Positions 46,028 to 54,792 of a stretch of DNA of 64,000 bases are shown one piece after another. The notes under the pieces were generated by a model, which searched no databases, had not been told where the DNA came from, and saw only the letters and a list, made by a program, of their open reading frames with translations. Source of the DNA: Ascidiaceihabitans sp. GTDB taxonomy: Bacteria > Pseudomonadota > Alphaproteobacteria > Rhodobacterales > Rhodobacteraceae. The translations under genes and the position numbers were made by a program. The stretch covers positions 23,515 through 87,514 of the forward strand of contig JAPKAB010000010.1 of NCBI GenBank assembly GCA_028825475.1. The letters run 5' to 3'. How positions within the stretch are numbered: position 1 is the stretch's first letter; every line of letters begins with the position of its first letter.

Positions 46028-47200
46028 TCAAACGATCAAAGTGTTCGCAAACTCGCATAGGGTTTCTAGCGCCTGCACAAACGCACCATCCTCAATGGTC
46101 ATCGCCACACGGATATGGCCTGCCGCTGCCGCGCCAAAGCTTTCTCCGGGCATAACAGCAATATGGTGCGCCTCTAGTAATGCATAGGCAAAGGCTTCAC
46201 CACTCATTCCAGTCGCGCGAATATCCAGCATCATATACATTGCACCTTGTGCTGGGATCAGCCCAACGGTGCTTTGGTGCTCTAGGATTGCTTGGCCCAG
46301 CGCACGGCGGCGGCGGAAAGGCGCAGCAATGTCTTGCTCAAACGCAGGCCCTTGGTTCAGGGCAAAGTCACTGGCGTCCTGAATAAAGCCAGCAACGCCG
46401 TATGTGGTGTGTGTGGCAAGGTTGATTAGGCTTTCTATCACTTCGACTGGTCCAACGACCCAGCCACACCGCGATCCCGTCATAGCGTGGGATTTGGACA
46501 TCGAACCCACAACCAAAGTGCGTTGCGCCATATCGGGTAATGCGCGCGGGCTGATGTGTTCGCCCTCCCACACTTGGGTGTCATATACTTCATCAGAGAT
46601 CAGCCACAAATCATGCGCTTTGCAGACGTCTGCGATGCCTTCCAGCGTCTCAAGGGAATAGACTGTACCGGTCGGATTGTTCGGTGTGTTGATCAGCAGG
46701 GACTTTGCACCCGCTGCACAGGCGTCGATATCGCCAGCGCGGGGTTGGAATTCATCCTCTACCCTTGTCTGGATCGCCTTTGGGATCGCACCCACACCGC
46801 GCAACGTTCCGGGGTAGGTGGCATAGAACGGATCAAGGTAAAGTGCGGTATCACCCGCGTCACACGCCACCATGTGCGCGGCAAACAATGCGGCTTGCCC
46901 CCCGGGGGTGATCAACACGTTCTCAGGACCTGTAGGGACGCCTGTACGCTCTTGGACACGCTTGGCCACAGTCTGGCGCAATGCATCTGTGCCGGGGACA
47001 GCAGCATAGCCTGTATGTCCTCCCATCGCAGCCTTGTGCATATCCTGCAAAATAGGTGCGGCGGTGCGGATGTCGTGTTCACCAATGGTGAGCTCAACCA
47101 CATCAATACCGTCTTTAATCATCTCACGGGCTTTGATGAACACCTCCCAACCGTCAGAACCATCACCCAAAAGGCCAGAGATACGTTGAGAGAGTTTCAT
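46028..47200 (-). CDS. class I/II aminotransferase
   Basis: A 390-residue PLP-dependent fold-type I aminotransferase. The lysine that binds PLP is K236 in GSMSKSHAMTGSRCGW. Other blocks are GHTGYAAVPGTDALR, LINTPNNPTGTVYS (the family NNPTG), SDEVYD, and the C-terminal arginine in AGHIRVAMT. It resembles the aspartate/alanine-type aminotransferases of subgroup I-gamma, but the amino-acid substrate cannot be told. It is on the same strand as the TPM gene (12 bases apart) and downstream of the alcohol-dehydrogenase-like gene. Confidence 0.9.
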   Translation of the reverse strand: MKLSQRISGLLGDGSDGWEVFIKAREMIKDGIDVVELTIGEHDIRTAAPILQDMHKAAMGGHTGYAAVPGTDALRQTVAKRVQERTGVPTGPENVLITPGGQAALFAAHMVACDAGDTALYLDPFYATYPGTLRGVGAIPKAIQTRVEDEFQPRAGDIDACAAGAKSLLINTPNNPTGTVYSLETLEGIADVCKAHDLWLISDEVYDTQVWEGEHISPRALPDMAQRTLVVGSMSKSHAMTGSRCGWVVGPVEVIESLINLATHTTYGVAGFIQDASDFALNQGPAFEQDIAAPFRRRRALGQAILEHQSTVGLIPAQGAMYMMLDIRATGMSGEAFAYALLEAHHIAVMPGESFGAAAAGHIRVAMTIEDGAFVQALETLCEFANTLIV

Positions 47201-47331
47201 AAGGTGTCATCCTGTAAGCGTGGCGTTCGACACAGGGGGACAGAGCCGCGCGATATTGTCAATTGGCTGTGTTGGGGGAAAGACAGTGATACGGGCCAGG
47301 TTCATTAATCAACATGGCCCGCTGATTGTCT

Positions 47332-48378
47332 TTAATCCAGTTCAAGAACGATCTTGCCGATATGTCCTTTTTCACCAAAAGCGCTTTGTGCCTTTGCGAT
47401 GTCGCGCAGCGGATAGGTCTCGGCGACCAGAGGCGCGATTTCTTTAAGCTCGATCCGTTTTACAAGGTTCTTGAAAACTTGCGGCTCAAGGATCGTACAA
47501 CCAAAAAAGCTGAGGTCTTTGAGGTAAAGGGTGCGTACATCCAGTTCAACGATCGGACCAGCGATTGCACCAGCTACAGCGTACCGCCCATGAGGGCGCA
47601 ATACATCAAGCAATGCGGGCCACTGGGGGCCAGCGACCAAGTCAATGACGACATCAACGCTATTTGCTCCTATAGCAGCAATTAGATCATCACCTCGATC
47701 AATGGTCTTCAGTGCACCCAGTTCTAAGAGGGCCTTTGCCTTGGAGGCGCTGGTAACTGCAATCACCTTTGCACCACGCGCTTGCGCCAACTGAACAGTT
47801 GCGGATCCGACACCACCAGATGCGCCCGTTACCAATACTGTTTCACCCTCGCGCAGGTTGGCACGCGTCAGCATATTTTCGGCCGTAGAGTACGAACAAG
47901 GGAAGGATGCCAATTCAGTGTCGGTCAGTTCGCAATCGATTGCGTGTGCGTATTGGTTAGCAATCTGCGTAAACTGAGCAAAGCCACCGTCACACTCAGA
48001 CCCGAAGTACCAAGGCGTCTCTAGCGTTTTGCCATTCACCTCACGAAGGCATGGTTCGATCAATATGCGTTCGCCAATGCGGGCAGGATCAACTGCGGTG
48101 CCTACAGCAACAATTTCGCCGCAAACATCTGCGCCTTGAATGCGCGGGAATGTAAGGGGGGAGCCGGTCCATGCTGCATCATCAGGAGATGAATCACCCT
48201 TTGAATACCATCCATTACGCGTATTGATGTCCGTGTTGTTGACCCCTGCGGCTTTGACCCTGACGATTACATCGTTTTCAGAGGGGGTAGGTACAGGCAG
48301 GTCATCGCGCCATTCAAGCATTTCGGGACCACCTATGCCAATAAGAGCAACGCCAGACATTGTTTCGGGTAAAGCCAT
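47332..48378 (-). CDS. zinc-type alcohol dehydrogenase / quinone oxidoreductase-like protein
   Basis: A medium-chain dehydrogenase/reductase of about 348 residues. GroES-like N-domain: VKAAGVNNTDINTRNGWYS and GADVCGEIVAVGTAV. Rossmann domain: VLVTGASGGVGSATVQLAQARGAKVIAV. The catalytic zinc cysteine of alcohol dehydrogenases is replaced (NNTDIN), so it fits the NADPH:quinone reductase/enoyl reductase branch. An NADPH preference is likely from the fold region but not proven. ATG at 48378 has GGAG upstream, so the frame to 48408 is not used. Its upstream gap of about 300 bases with cysS is divergent and shows no clear element. Confidence 0.88.
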   Translation of the reverse strand: MALPETMSGVALIGIGGPEMLEWRDDLPVPTPSENDVIVRVKAAGVNNTDINTRNGWYSKGDSSPDDAAWTGSPLTFPRIQGADVCGEIVAVGTAVDPARIGERILIEPCLREVNGKTLETPWYFGSECDGGFAQFTQIANQYAHAIDCELTDTELASFPCSYSTAENMLTRANLREGETVLVTGASGGVGSATVQLAQARGAKVIAVTSASKAKALLELGALKTIDRGDDLIAAIGANSVDVVIDLVAGPQWPALLDVLRPHGRYAVAGAIAGPIVELDVRTLYLKDLSFFGCTILEPQVFKNLVKRIELKEIAPLVAETYPLRDIAKAQSAFGEKGHIGKIVLELD

Positions 48379-48681
48379 CTTGGTCTCCAATATTTTGAAA
48401 GCTGACATTCTTGGAATACCTCAGGACTGTCAATCTGAACGCGAAGCGATCTTGCTGCATTCGCCCCAAGTACACCGCAGACATGAGCAGTTTAACAGAT
48501 GTAGACTTTCCCAAACACTTGACCCAGCGCCCATATGCAGGCTAGGCAGTACCCATGACAAATCGCGCAACCATTATTATTTGCTGCATTACCTGCTGAA
48601 CCATTCCAGCGGGCCTTTCTGTCATTCCATCTTCAGACTAGAATTGTTATGCCCGCGCTGACTTGCGTAAGGACGTACACC

Positions 48682-50109
48682 ATGACTGACATTTATCTAT
48701 ACAACACTAAGACACGGACCAAGGGGCAGCAGTTCACGCCCATTGATGACAAAAACGTGCGGATGTATGTTTGTGGGCCTACGGTTTATGACCGCGCGCA
48801 CCTAGGGAACGCGCGTCCTGTGATTGTGTTTGATGTGCTCAACCGATTGCTGCGTCATGTGTATGGGGACAAACATGTCACCTATGTGCGCAACTTCACG
48901 GATGTGGATGACAAGATCAACGCACGCGCAGCTGAAAGCGGTCGTAGCATTGGCGATATCACGGATGAGACGATCCAGTGGTTCCTAGATGACATGGGGG
49001 CAGTAGGGGCGATTGAACCTGACCATATGCCACGTGCCACTGCCTACATCGCGCCTATGGTTGCTATGATCGAAGACCTGATTGCTAAGGGACACGCCTA
49101 TGCGGCTGAGGGACACGTGTTGTTCTCTGTCTCTAGTTACGCGGAATACGGCGCGCTCTCTGGCCGTTCCGTAGATGATATGATTGCGGGGGCACGGGTA
49201 GAGGTCGCCCCATATAAACGCGACCCAATGGATTTTGTCCTATGGAAGCCATCAGACGCTGATACGCCTGGTTGGGACAGCCCATGGGGCCGTGGACGTC
49301 CGGGTTGGCACATTGAATGCTCTGCCATGGCGCATGACCTACTGGGTGCACAGTTTGATATTCACGGTGGGGGGAATGACCTGACCTTCCCACACCACGA
49401 GAATGAGATAGCCCAGTCCAAATGCGCTGGGCACGATTTCGCGAACGTATGGCTGCACAATGAGATGCTACAGGTAGAGGGCAAGAAGATGTCCAAATCC
49501 CTAGGCAACTTCTTTACGGTCCGTGACCTGTTGGATCAGGGGGTATCGGGAGAGGTCATTCGCCTCGTGATGCTATCCACGCATTACCGCAAACCTATGG
49601 ACTGGACAGAGACCAAACGTAAGGAAGCAGAGAAGACACTAAGCGATTGGATGTCTGTTCTGCAAAAGCACGGGTACTCTGCCAAGACAGTAGAGATATT
49701 AAAGGCTGCTGGGGACTGGGCTGCGGATGCTGAACTAATGGGTGTTCTAGGTAATGACCTGAACACACCGGGCGCATTGGCACGTTTGCATGTTCTGTCT
49801 AAGGGCCGCACCGCCGAAGCCCTTGCACCGTTTGCGCATGGGCTTGAGACCTTGGGCCTTGTGTCTGATTGGAGCGCGGCTGAAGCCTCTGCCTCTGACG
49901 GGGATGATCTAGAAGACTGGATTGCACCTGTGATTGATCGCTTACTTGTAGAGCGTAGCACGGCACGTGCCGATAAAAACTGGGGCGAGGCGGATCGCCT
50001 ACGTGATTTGCTTAATGCTGCGGGTGTTCAAGTGACAGACATTGCGGGTGAAGCCAGCTGGGCCCAAGGTCCAGACTTTGACCCAAGCGTGTTGGAGGCT
50101 CTCAAATGA
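48682..50109 (+). CDS. cysS: cysteinyl-tRNA synthetase
   Basis: Charges tRNA-Cys; class I synthetase of about 475 residues. The zinc cysteine C31 ([10 protein letters not shown]) and the HIGH-like HLGN (40-43) are near the start. Zinc ligands HIECSAMA and the [15 protein letters not shown] block lie midway, and KMSKS is at 269-273 ([12 protein letters not shown]). ATG at 48682 has AAGGACG about six bases upstream; the ATG at 48649 is rejected. Its TGA overlaps the cimA ATG (50106-50109), so the pair is an operon. Confidence 0.97.
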   Translation: MTDIYLYNTKTRTKGQQFTPIDDKNVRMYVCGPTVYDRAHLGNARPVIVFDVLNRLLRHVYGDKHVTYVRNFTDVDDKINARAAESGRSIGDITDETIQWFLDDMGAVGAIEPDHMPRATAYIAPMVAMIEDLIAKGHAYAAEGHVLFSVSSYAEYGALSGRSVDDMIAGARVEVAPYKRDPMDFVLWKPSDADTPGWDSPWGRGRPGWHIECSAMAHDLLGAQFDIHGGGNDLTFPHHENEIAQSKCAGHDFANVWLHNEMLQVEGKKMSKSLGNFFTVRDLLDQGVSGEVIRLVMLSTHYRKPMDWTETKRKEAEKTLSDWMSVLQKHGYSAKTVEILKAAGDWAADAELMGVLGNDLNTPGALARLHVLSKGRTAEALAPFAHGLETLGLVSDWSAAEASASDGDDLEDWIAPVIDRLLVERSTARADKNWGEADRLRDLLNAAGVQVTDIAGEASWAQGPDFDPSVLEALK

Positions 50110-51734
50110 GCAAAGAACGCCTATACCTTTTCGACACCACCCTACGCGACGGGCAGCAAACCCAAGGCGTGCAGTTTTCAACCACTGAAAAGCTTCAGAT
50201 CGCGCAGGCCCTTGATGCGCTGGGCGTAGATCATATCGAGGGCGGTTGGCCGGGTGCAAATCCAACCGACAGCGCGTTCTTTGACGAGGCCCCAAAAACC
50301 CGCGCCACGATGACCGCATTCGGCATGACCAAACGCAAAGGTATCTCGGCGGAAAACGACGATGTGCTGGCGGCGGTGATCAATGCCAATACGCCTGCGG
50401 TCTGTTTGGTCGGCAAAACCCACGAATTCCACGTCAAAACCGCGCTGGGCATAGAGTTGGATGAAAACACCGACAACATCGCTCGCAGCTTTGCCTATCT
50501 CAAGGCGCAGGGTCGCGAGGCGATCTTTGACGCCGAACACTTCTTTGACGGCTACAAGGCCAACCCATCTTACGCGCTGGAGGCCATCAAAGCAGCATAT
50601 GACAACGGCGCACGCTGGATCGCGCTGTGCGACACCAACGGCGGCACCTTGCCCGCAGACGTGGGGCGCATCACGGCTGAGGTGATTGCAGCCGGCATTC
50701 CGGGCGACCACCTAGGCATTCACACCCACAACGACACAGAAAACGCCGTGGCCTGTTCGTTGGCCGCTGTGGACGCAGGTGCGCGCCAAATCCAAGGGAC
50801 GTTGAACGGGCTGGGGGAGCGGTGTGGGAACGCTAATCTTGTGACCCTGATCCCGATCCTGCTGTTGAAAGAACCATACGCCAGCAAATTTGAGACAGGC
50901 GTGCCTGCGGATGCATTGCAAAACATATCCCGCACCAGCCGTATGTTGGACGAAATCCTGAACCGCGTTCCGCAAAAACAGGCGGCTTTTGTCGGCTCAT
51001 CGGCCTTTGCACACAAGGCGGGGCTGCACGCGAGCGCAATTCTGAAAGATCCAACAACTTACGAACACATCGAGCCATCGTTGGTTGGCAATGAGCGCGT
51101 GATCCCGATGTCAAACCAAGCGGGGCAATCGAATCTGCGCCGTCGCTTGGAATCCGCAGGGATCGAAGTCGCGCCAAAAGACCCAGCATTGGGTCGTATT
51201 TTGGACCGCATCAAGGTGCGGGAATCCGATGGGTATTCCTATGACACAGCGCAAGCCAGTTTCGAGTTGTTGGCGCGCGATGAACTGGGCCTGATGCCAG
51301 ACCTGTTCGAGGTAAAACGCTACCGAGTGACTGTCGAACGTCGCAAAAACAAACGTGATCAGATGGTTAGCCTGTCTGAGGCTGTGGTTGTCGTTAAGGT
51401 GAATGGCGAGAAAAAGCTGTCTGTCAGTGAATCAATGGATGAAACAGGCGGTGATCGTGGTCCTGTGAATGCATTGTCCAAGGCATTGGCCAAAGACCTT
51501 GGTCCGTATCAATCAATGATCGACGACATGCACCTTGTCGATTTCAAAGTGCGTATCACTCAAGGCGGGGTCGAAGCCGTGACTCGCGTGATCATCGATT
51601 ACGAGGACGGGCAGGGCAACCGTTGGTCCACAGTTGGTGTCAGCGCGAACATAGTCGACGCATCGTTTGAGGCGTTGCTTGATGGTATCCGTTGGAAAAT
51701 CCTGCGCGATATATTCGCTCAGAAATTACTGTGA
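50106..51734 (+). CDS. cimA: citramalate synthase
   Basis: Condenses pyruvate and acetyl-CoA to (R)-citramalate for threonine-independent isoleucine synthesis. 542 residues. Blocks are [25 protein letters not shown] (HMGL-like active site with R and D), [13 protein letters not shown] (metal histidines), [30 protein letters not shown] and a C-terminal LeuA-type regulatory domain. This length and the DGQQTQG motif distinguish it from the LeuA and NifV types. The 3' end (from 51576) is duplicated, degraded, at 52991-53149. No terminator is seen directly after it. Confidence 0.94.
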   Translation: MSKERLYLFDTTLRDGQQTQGVQFSTTEKLQIAQALDALGVDHIEGGWPGANPTDSAFFDEAPKTRATMTAFGMTKRKGISAENDDVLAAVINANTPAVCLVGKTHEFHVKTALGIELDENTDNIARSFAYLKAQGREAIFDAEHFFDGYKANPSYALEAIKAAYDNGARWIALCDTNGGTLPADVGRITAEVIAAGIPGDHLGIHTHNDTENAVACSLAAVDAGARQIQGTLNGLGERCGNANLVTLIPILLLKEPYASKFETGVPADALQNISRTSRMLDEILNRVPQKQAAFVGSSAFAHKAGLHASAILKDPTTYEHIEPSLVGNERVIPMSNQAGQSNLRRRLESAGIEVAPKDPALGRILDRIKVRESDGYSYDTAQASFELLARDELGLMPDLFEVKRYRVTVERRKNKRDQMVSLSEAVVVVKVNGEKKLSVSESMDETGGDRGPVNALSKALAKDLGPYQSMIDDMHLVDFKVRITQGGVEAVTRVIIDYEDGQGNRWSTVGVSANIVDASFEALLDGIRWKILRDIFAQKLL

Positions 51735-51800
51735 CATTACAAATTAATACAACCTAAGGGGAATTGGATGTATCTTGGATTGACACCCCGAGATACTACG

Positions 51801-51827
51801 CTTAGCGCTTAATTCTTTTACGCTAAG
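51801..51827 (+). promoter_or_regulatory. inverted repeat in the leader of the Hint gene
   Basis: CTTAGCG (51801-51807) and CGCTAAG (51821-51827) flank an A+T-rich 13-base loop. The 3' arm ends in the AAGGG ribosome site about nine bases before the ATG at 51839. It may be a leader hairpin or an operator. Confidence 0.3.
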
Positions 51828-51838
51828 GGATGTATGCC

Positions 51839-52894
51839 ATGGCTCAGCAATATTTAATTTCCCTCTCAGGTGGAAGCGGCCCTTCAGTTACGACTGACGC
51901 TGGCGCGGCGTTCGCCCTATCAACCGTGTCTGACGAAGATGGCCGCTTGGATGGGTACGAAACTTTTAACCTCGACCGCGGCGCTGGAGTTGAAACGTTT
52001 CAGAACCGTTTTGATTCCAACGGCTTTGAGGGGATGGGCGCAAATAGTTTCAACGTCACTTATCCCAACGGAACCACAGAAACTATAACACAGACCGTTT
52101 ATTGGGCATATGTTTCTGACGCTTCCGGAAATTTCTATATGCTGGCCAAATTCAATACTGTCGAGGGCGCAGCTGCATTCGGAGACGCCCTAAGTGCCGG
52201 AGGTACGATTGATATTGTAACTGGGGGTTATGTTTCTGGTCATTGGGTGAACGATTTATATGGGAACACTGCAGTAGCATGTTTCACTCGCAATACTTTG
52301 ATCCGTACCGAAAATGGCGAAATAGCTGTTGAAGATCTCTCTGTGGGGGATTCAGTCTTAACTCTTGATCGTGGTTATCAGCCGATCCGCTGGATTGGCT
52401 CACGCAAATTGGATAGCATCGATTTAGCTGCCAATCCAAAGCTTTGCCCCGTGAAAATCACGGCGGGTGCTTTGGGCAACGGGCTTCCTGAACACGACCT
52501 TTCCGTTTCTCGCCAACACCGGATGCTCACCTCTTCAAAAGCAGCTCTAAATATAACTGGTGAAGATGGCGTACTGATTGCTGCAATCAGGTTGACTGAG
52601 CACGAACAGATTCAGATTGATACCAGTGCCAAAGATGTTGAATATTTCCACATCCTGCTTGATGACCATAATGTCATCTATGCAAATGGTGCTCCGTCTG
52701 AAAGCTTTTATATTTGCAAACTTAGCCTCGAATTGATGCCATCAGAGGCGCAAACAGAGATTACGACGCTTTTCCCAGAATTACTGTCCATGGACCATGA
52801 ACAAGTGCCTGTGCGACACATCCCAAATAGAAGAATGCAAAAAGATATTATTGCGCAGCAAATTGGTGCGAAGACGGTTTTTTTGGGCATGTGA
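51839..52894 (+). CDS. Hint-domain protein
   Basis: A protein of about 351 residues. The first 145 are a low-cysteine beta-rich region (TTDAGAAFALSTVSDEDG, NFDLDRGAGVET-like, TNGTTETITQTVYW) without a known domain. From C148 (CFTRNTLIRTENGEIAVEDL) to about 285 is a Hint_2-type domain (SVGDSVLTLDRGYQPIRWIG, LSVSRQHRMLTS). In roseobacters such stand-alone Hint_2 proteins are common and often follow calcium-repeat regions; here no autoprocessing exit (HN plus nucleophile) is evident. The start at 51839 has AAGGG upstream. It sits between cimA and a degraded duplicate of the cimA end, so it looks inserted. Confidence 0.82.
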   Translation: MAQQYLISLSGGSGPSVTTDAGAAFALSTVSDEDGRLDGYETFNLDRGAGVETFQNRFDSNGFEGMGANSFNVTYPNGTTETITQTVYWAYVSDASGNFYMLAKFNTVEGAAAFGDALSAGGTIDIVTGGYVSGHWVNDLYGNTAVACFTRNTLIRTENGEIAVEDLSVGDSVLTLDRGYQPIRWIGSRKLDSIDLAANPKLCPVKITAGALGNGLPEHDLSVSRQHRMLTSSKAALNITGEDGVLIAAIRLTEHEQIQIDTSAKDVEYFHILLDDHNVIYANGAPSESFYICKLSLELMPSEAQTEITTLFPELLSMDHEQVPVRHIPNRRMQKDIIAQQIGAKTVFLGM

Positions 52895-52990
52895 AGTCAG
52901 CACCTATGGGGCCAAACCTGATGGTTTGGTAAGATAATGCCCGTGGCTCATCTTAATCACTGTGAAGTGGAGGATGAGCCAAAGACTTAG

Positions 52991-53149
52991 GCCGTGACGT
53001 GCGTGATCATCGATTATGAAGACGGGCAGGGCAACCGCTGGTCCACTGTTTGTGTAATTGCGAATATAGTCGACGCCTCGTTTGAAGCTTTTCTTGGTGG
53101 CATCCATTGGAAAACCTTGCGTGATAAATCTATCAATAAGTAACCTTGA
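52991..53149 (+). pseudogene. degraded second copy of the cimA 3' end
   Basis: These bases align without gaps to cimA 51576-51734 (offset 1415). By hand count 21 of the first 135 bases differ, about 84 percent identical, with more change in the last 24. The frame stays open from [17 protein letters not shown] to a TAA at 53141-53143; cimA's own TGA aligns to TGA at 53147. Similarity fades a dozen bases later. Many differences are synonymous, but several (R to C, G to C, D to G, R to H) change conserved residues. There is no start or 5' part, so it is a remnant. It implies an event at the cimA end: insertion, partial duplication or recombination with a divergent allele. Confidence 0.85.
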
Positions 53150-53191
53150 CGTTACATTTTTACGCTTCTAATGTAACTTATAGGTTACATT
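53146..53191 (+). promoter_or_regulatory. promoter with three GTTACATT operator half-sites
   Basis: The 8-mer GTTACATT occurs at 53151-53158 and 53184-53191, and inverted as AATGTAAC at 53170-53177. A -35-like TTGACG (53146-53151) lies 17 bases before TAATGT (53169-53174), so the sites cover the promoter. The downstream operon encodes a small XRE protein, which is the natural binder. Confidence 0.6.
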
Positions 53192-53204
53192 GAGGGCGTA
53201 AGAC

Positions 53205-53612
53205 ATGGCACTACAAGATACAGACATTTCAAAAGTTCGCACAATCCTGTTGGGATTAACGGGGTTAAGTTGCCTGCTTTACGCCATCTTGGCTGTCACG
53301 CAGAACACGCCACAACCGATTTGGTGGTTTGTACCAACGGCAATGGGGGTGATTGCTGGAATCGGTACCTTTGTCGCTTTCGCAATGGCAGATCCAGCAT
53401 CGCGCCGCATGGCAACGGATGAGATGTACACTTTGATCACGCACCGCGCACAGCGACACGCTTATTGGCTTTCCTTAGGACTGTATCCCGCATTCGCGGT
53501 AATTATCATGACGACGGGCCTTGAATGGAACACGGCCTTCGCCGCGATGGGCACCCTCACAGGCGCGGCCTACTTATTGCTGCTCACATTTTATGAATGG
53601 CGCATGTCATGA
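53205..53612 (+). CDS. small membrane protein, partner of the XRE gene
   Basis: A 135-residue protein with four hydrophobic segments (about 12-32 LLGLTGLSCLLYAILAV, 40-60, 88-108, 112-130). It is not recognised by family, but small multi-TM proteins before a short Cro/C1-type XRE gene are a frequent pair. The last codons overlap the next ATG (ATGA at 53609-53612). It is the first gene after the GTTACATT operators, and is probably co-transcribed with XRE, hydrolase and the synthase. Function unknown. Confidence 0.78.
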   Translation: MALQDTDISKVRTILLGLTGLSCLLYAILAVTQNTPQPIWWFVPTAMGVIAGIGTFVAFAMADPASRRMATDEMYTLITHRAQRHAYWLSLGLYPAFAVIIMTTGLEWNTAFAAMGTLTGAAYLLLLTFYEWRMS

Positions 53613-53812
53613 GTGGGCTGCACAACTCCCTCAAAGAGTTGCGTAAGGTCAAAGGGTTAACCCAGGCTGACCTCGCGAGTGCCGCAGGTGTGTCACGTAA
53701 AACGATAAACACAATTGAGAACAAAGTCTTTGTGCCCTCAACCTTACTGGCGTTGACCCTAGCCAAAGTTTTGGACGTTTCTGTACATGACATTTTCGAG
53801 TTGGAAGAATGA
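53609..53812 (+). CDS. short XRE/Cro-type transcriptional regulator
   Basis: A 67-residue protein made almost only of an HTH_3 domain: LKELRKVKGLTQADLASAAG, VSRKTINTIENKVFVPS, then ALTLAKVLDVSVHDIFELEE. This is the YgzD/SinR-like single-domain class. Start overlaps the previous stop (ATGA) and its own stop overlaps the hydrolase start (ATGA at 53809-53812). It probably binds the GTTACATT repeats before the operon and controls its own synthesis; that is inference. Confidence 0.9.
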   Translation: MSGLHNSLKELRKVKGLTQADLASAAGVSRKTINTIENKVFVPSTLLALTLAKVLDVSVHDIFELEE

Positions 53813-54792
53813 CGGTGAAAAAGATGCTTACAATGATTTTCACTTCTGTCCTAATCACGCTTGGCGTTGCTGTCCTTTTGGTGGTCTCAGACCCGATTAA
53901 AAAGCGACCGCCAATCGAAAGCTTGGATTTTGAGGCGGCACTGGGCCAAGATTTAAGCGACCTACCTGAAACTCAACCCGTCACGATGCGTGATGGAAAT
54001 ACCATCGCGGTGCGCCGGTATGGTGCAGGGGGTATCGATAAGCCCTTGTTGATCATGGTGCACGGTTCTGGCTGGCATGGGATGCAGTTTCATGGGTTGG
54101 CCAAAGGGTTGGCGGCGCAAGCAGATGTCGTGGTCCCAGATTTGCGTGGACACGGCGTGACCCCACAAAGGCGCGGTGACATTGATTACATCAACCAGTT
54201 TGAGGACGATTTGGTGGATCTGATCAAAGCGACCGCACAGCCCAATCAAAAGGTTGTCATGCTTGGCCACTCCTCTGGTGGCGGCCTTGTGGTGCGCTTT
54301 GCTGGCGGGGAACACGGTGAAATGATTGATCTCGCTGTGCTTTTGGCCCCATTTCTAAAACACAACGCGCCTACAACCCGCGAAAATTCGGGCGGATGGG
54401 CACATGTGCACCTGCGACGCCTGATTGGGCTGTCGATATTGAATACTTTCCGCATCAAGGCCCTGAACCATCTTGGTGTGATCCAATTCAGTATGCCACA
54501 GCAGGTTTTAGACGGACCTTTGGGTGACACTGCCACAACGCGATATAGCTATCGTTTGAACACTGGCTTTGCGCCGCGCGGCGACTATCTGCGCGATGTT
54601 GCGGCACTTCCAGCGTTCACTGTCATCACTGGGTCCGCGGATGAATCATTTGTCGCGGCACAATATCAACCTTTGATGTCATCTGTGACTGGCAAGGGGC
54701 GCTATCTGGTGGTACCCGACATCGGGCATCTTGCGATTGTGGATGCAGATGAAACGCTTGCTGCGATCAAAGAGGACCTCAGTGGAATTTAA
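53809..54792 (+). CDS. alpha/beta hydrolase with N-terminal membrane anchor
   Basis: A 327-residue serine hydrolase. An N-terminal hydrophobic segment (IFTSVLITLGVAVLLVV) serves as anchor or uncleaved signal. The oxyanion region is MVHGSGWHGMQFHGLA, the nucleophile S155 is in LGHSSGGGLVV, an aspartate in ITGSADESF is a likely acid, and the histidine in PDIGHLAIVD completes the triad. The substrate is not evident. It overlaps the XRE gene at its start and the prenyl-synthase gene by 11 bases at its end. Confidence 0.88.
   Translation: MTVKKMLTMIFTSVLITLGVAVLLVVSDPIKKRPPIESLDFEAALGQDLSDLPETQPVTMRDGNTIAVRRYGAGGIDKPLLIMVHGSGWHGMQFHGLAKGLAAQADVVVPDLRGHGVTPQRRGDIDYINQFEDDLVDLIKATAQPNQKVVMLGHSSGGGLVVRFAGGEHGEMIDLAVLLAPFLKHNAPTTRENSGGWAHVHLRRLIGLSILNTFRIKALNHLGVIQFSMPQQVLDGPLGDTATTRYSYRLNTGFAPRGDYLRDVAALPAFTVITGSADESFVAAQYQPLMSSVTGKGRYLVVPDIGHLAIVDADETLAAIKEDLSGI

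Noticed and set aside
52945..52980. GGCTCATC/GATGAGCC inverted repeat after the Hint gene, considered as an insertion-sequence end
   Set aside because: Only 8 bp, no transposase, and no matching repeat on the other side of the Hint gene; no T-tract for a terminator.
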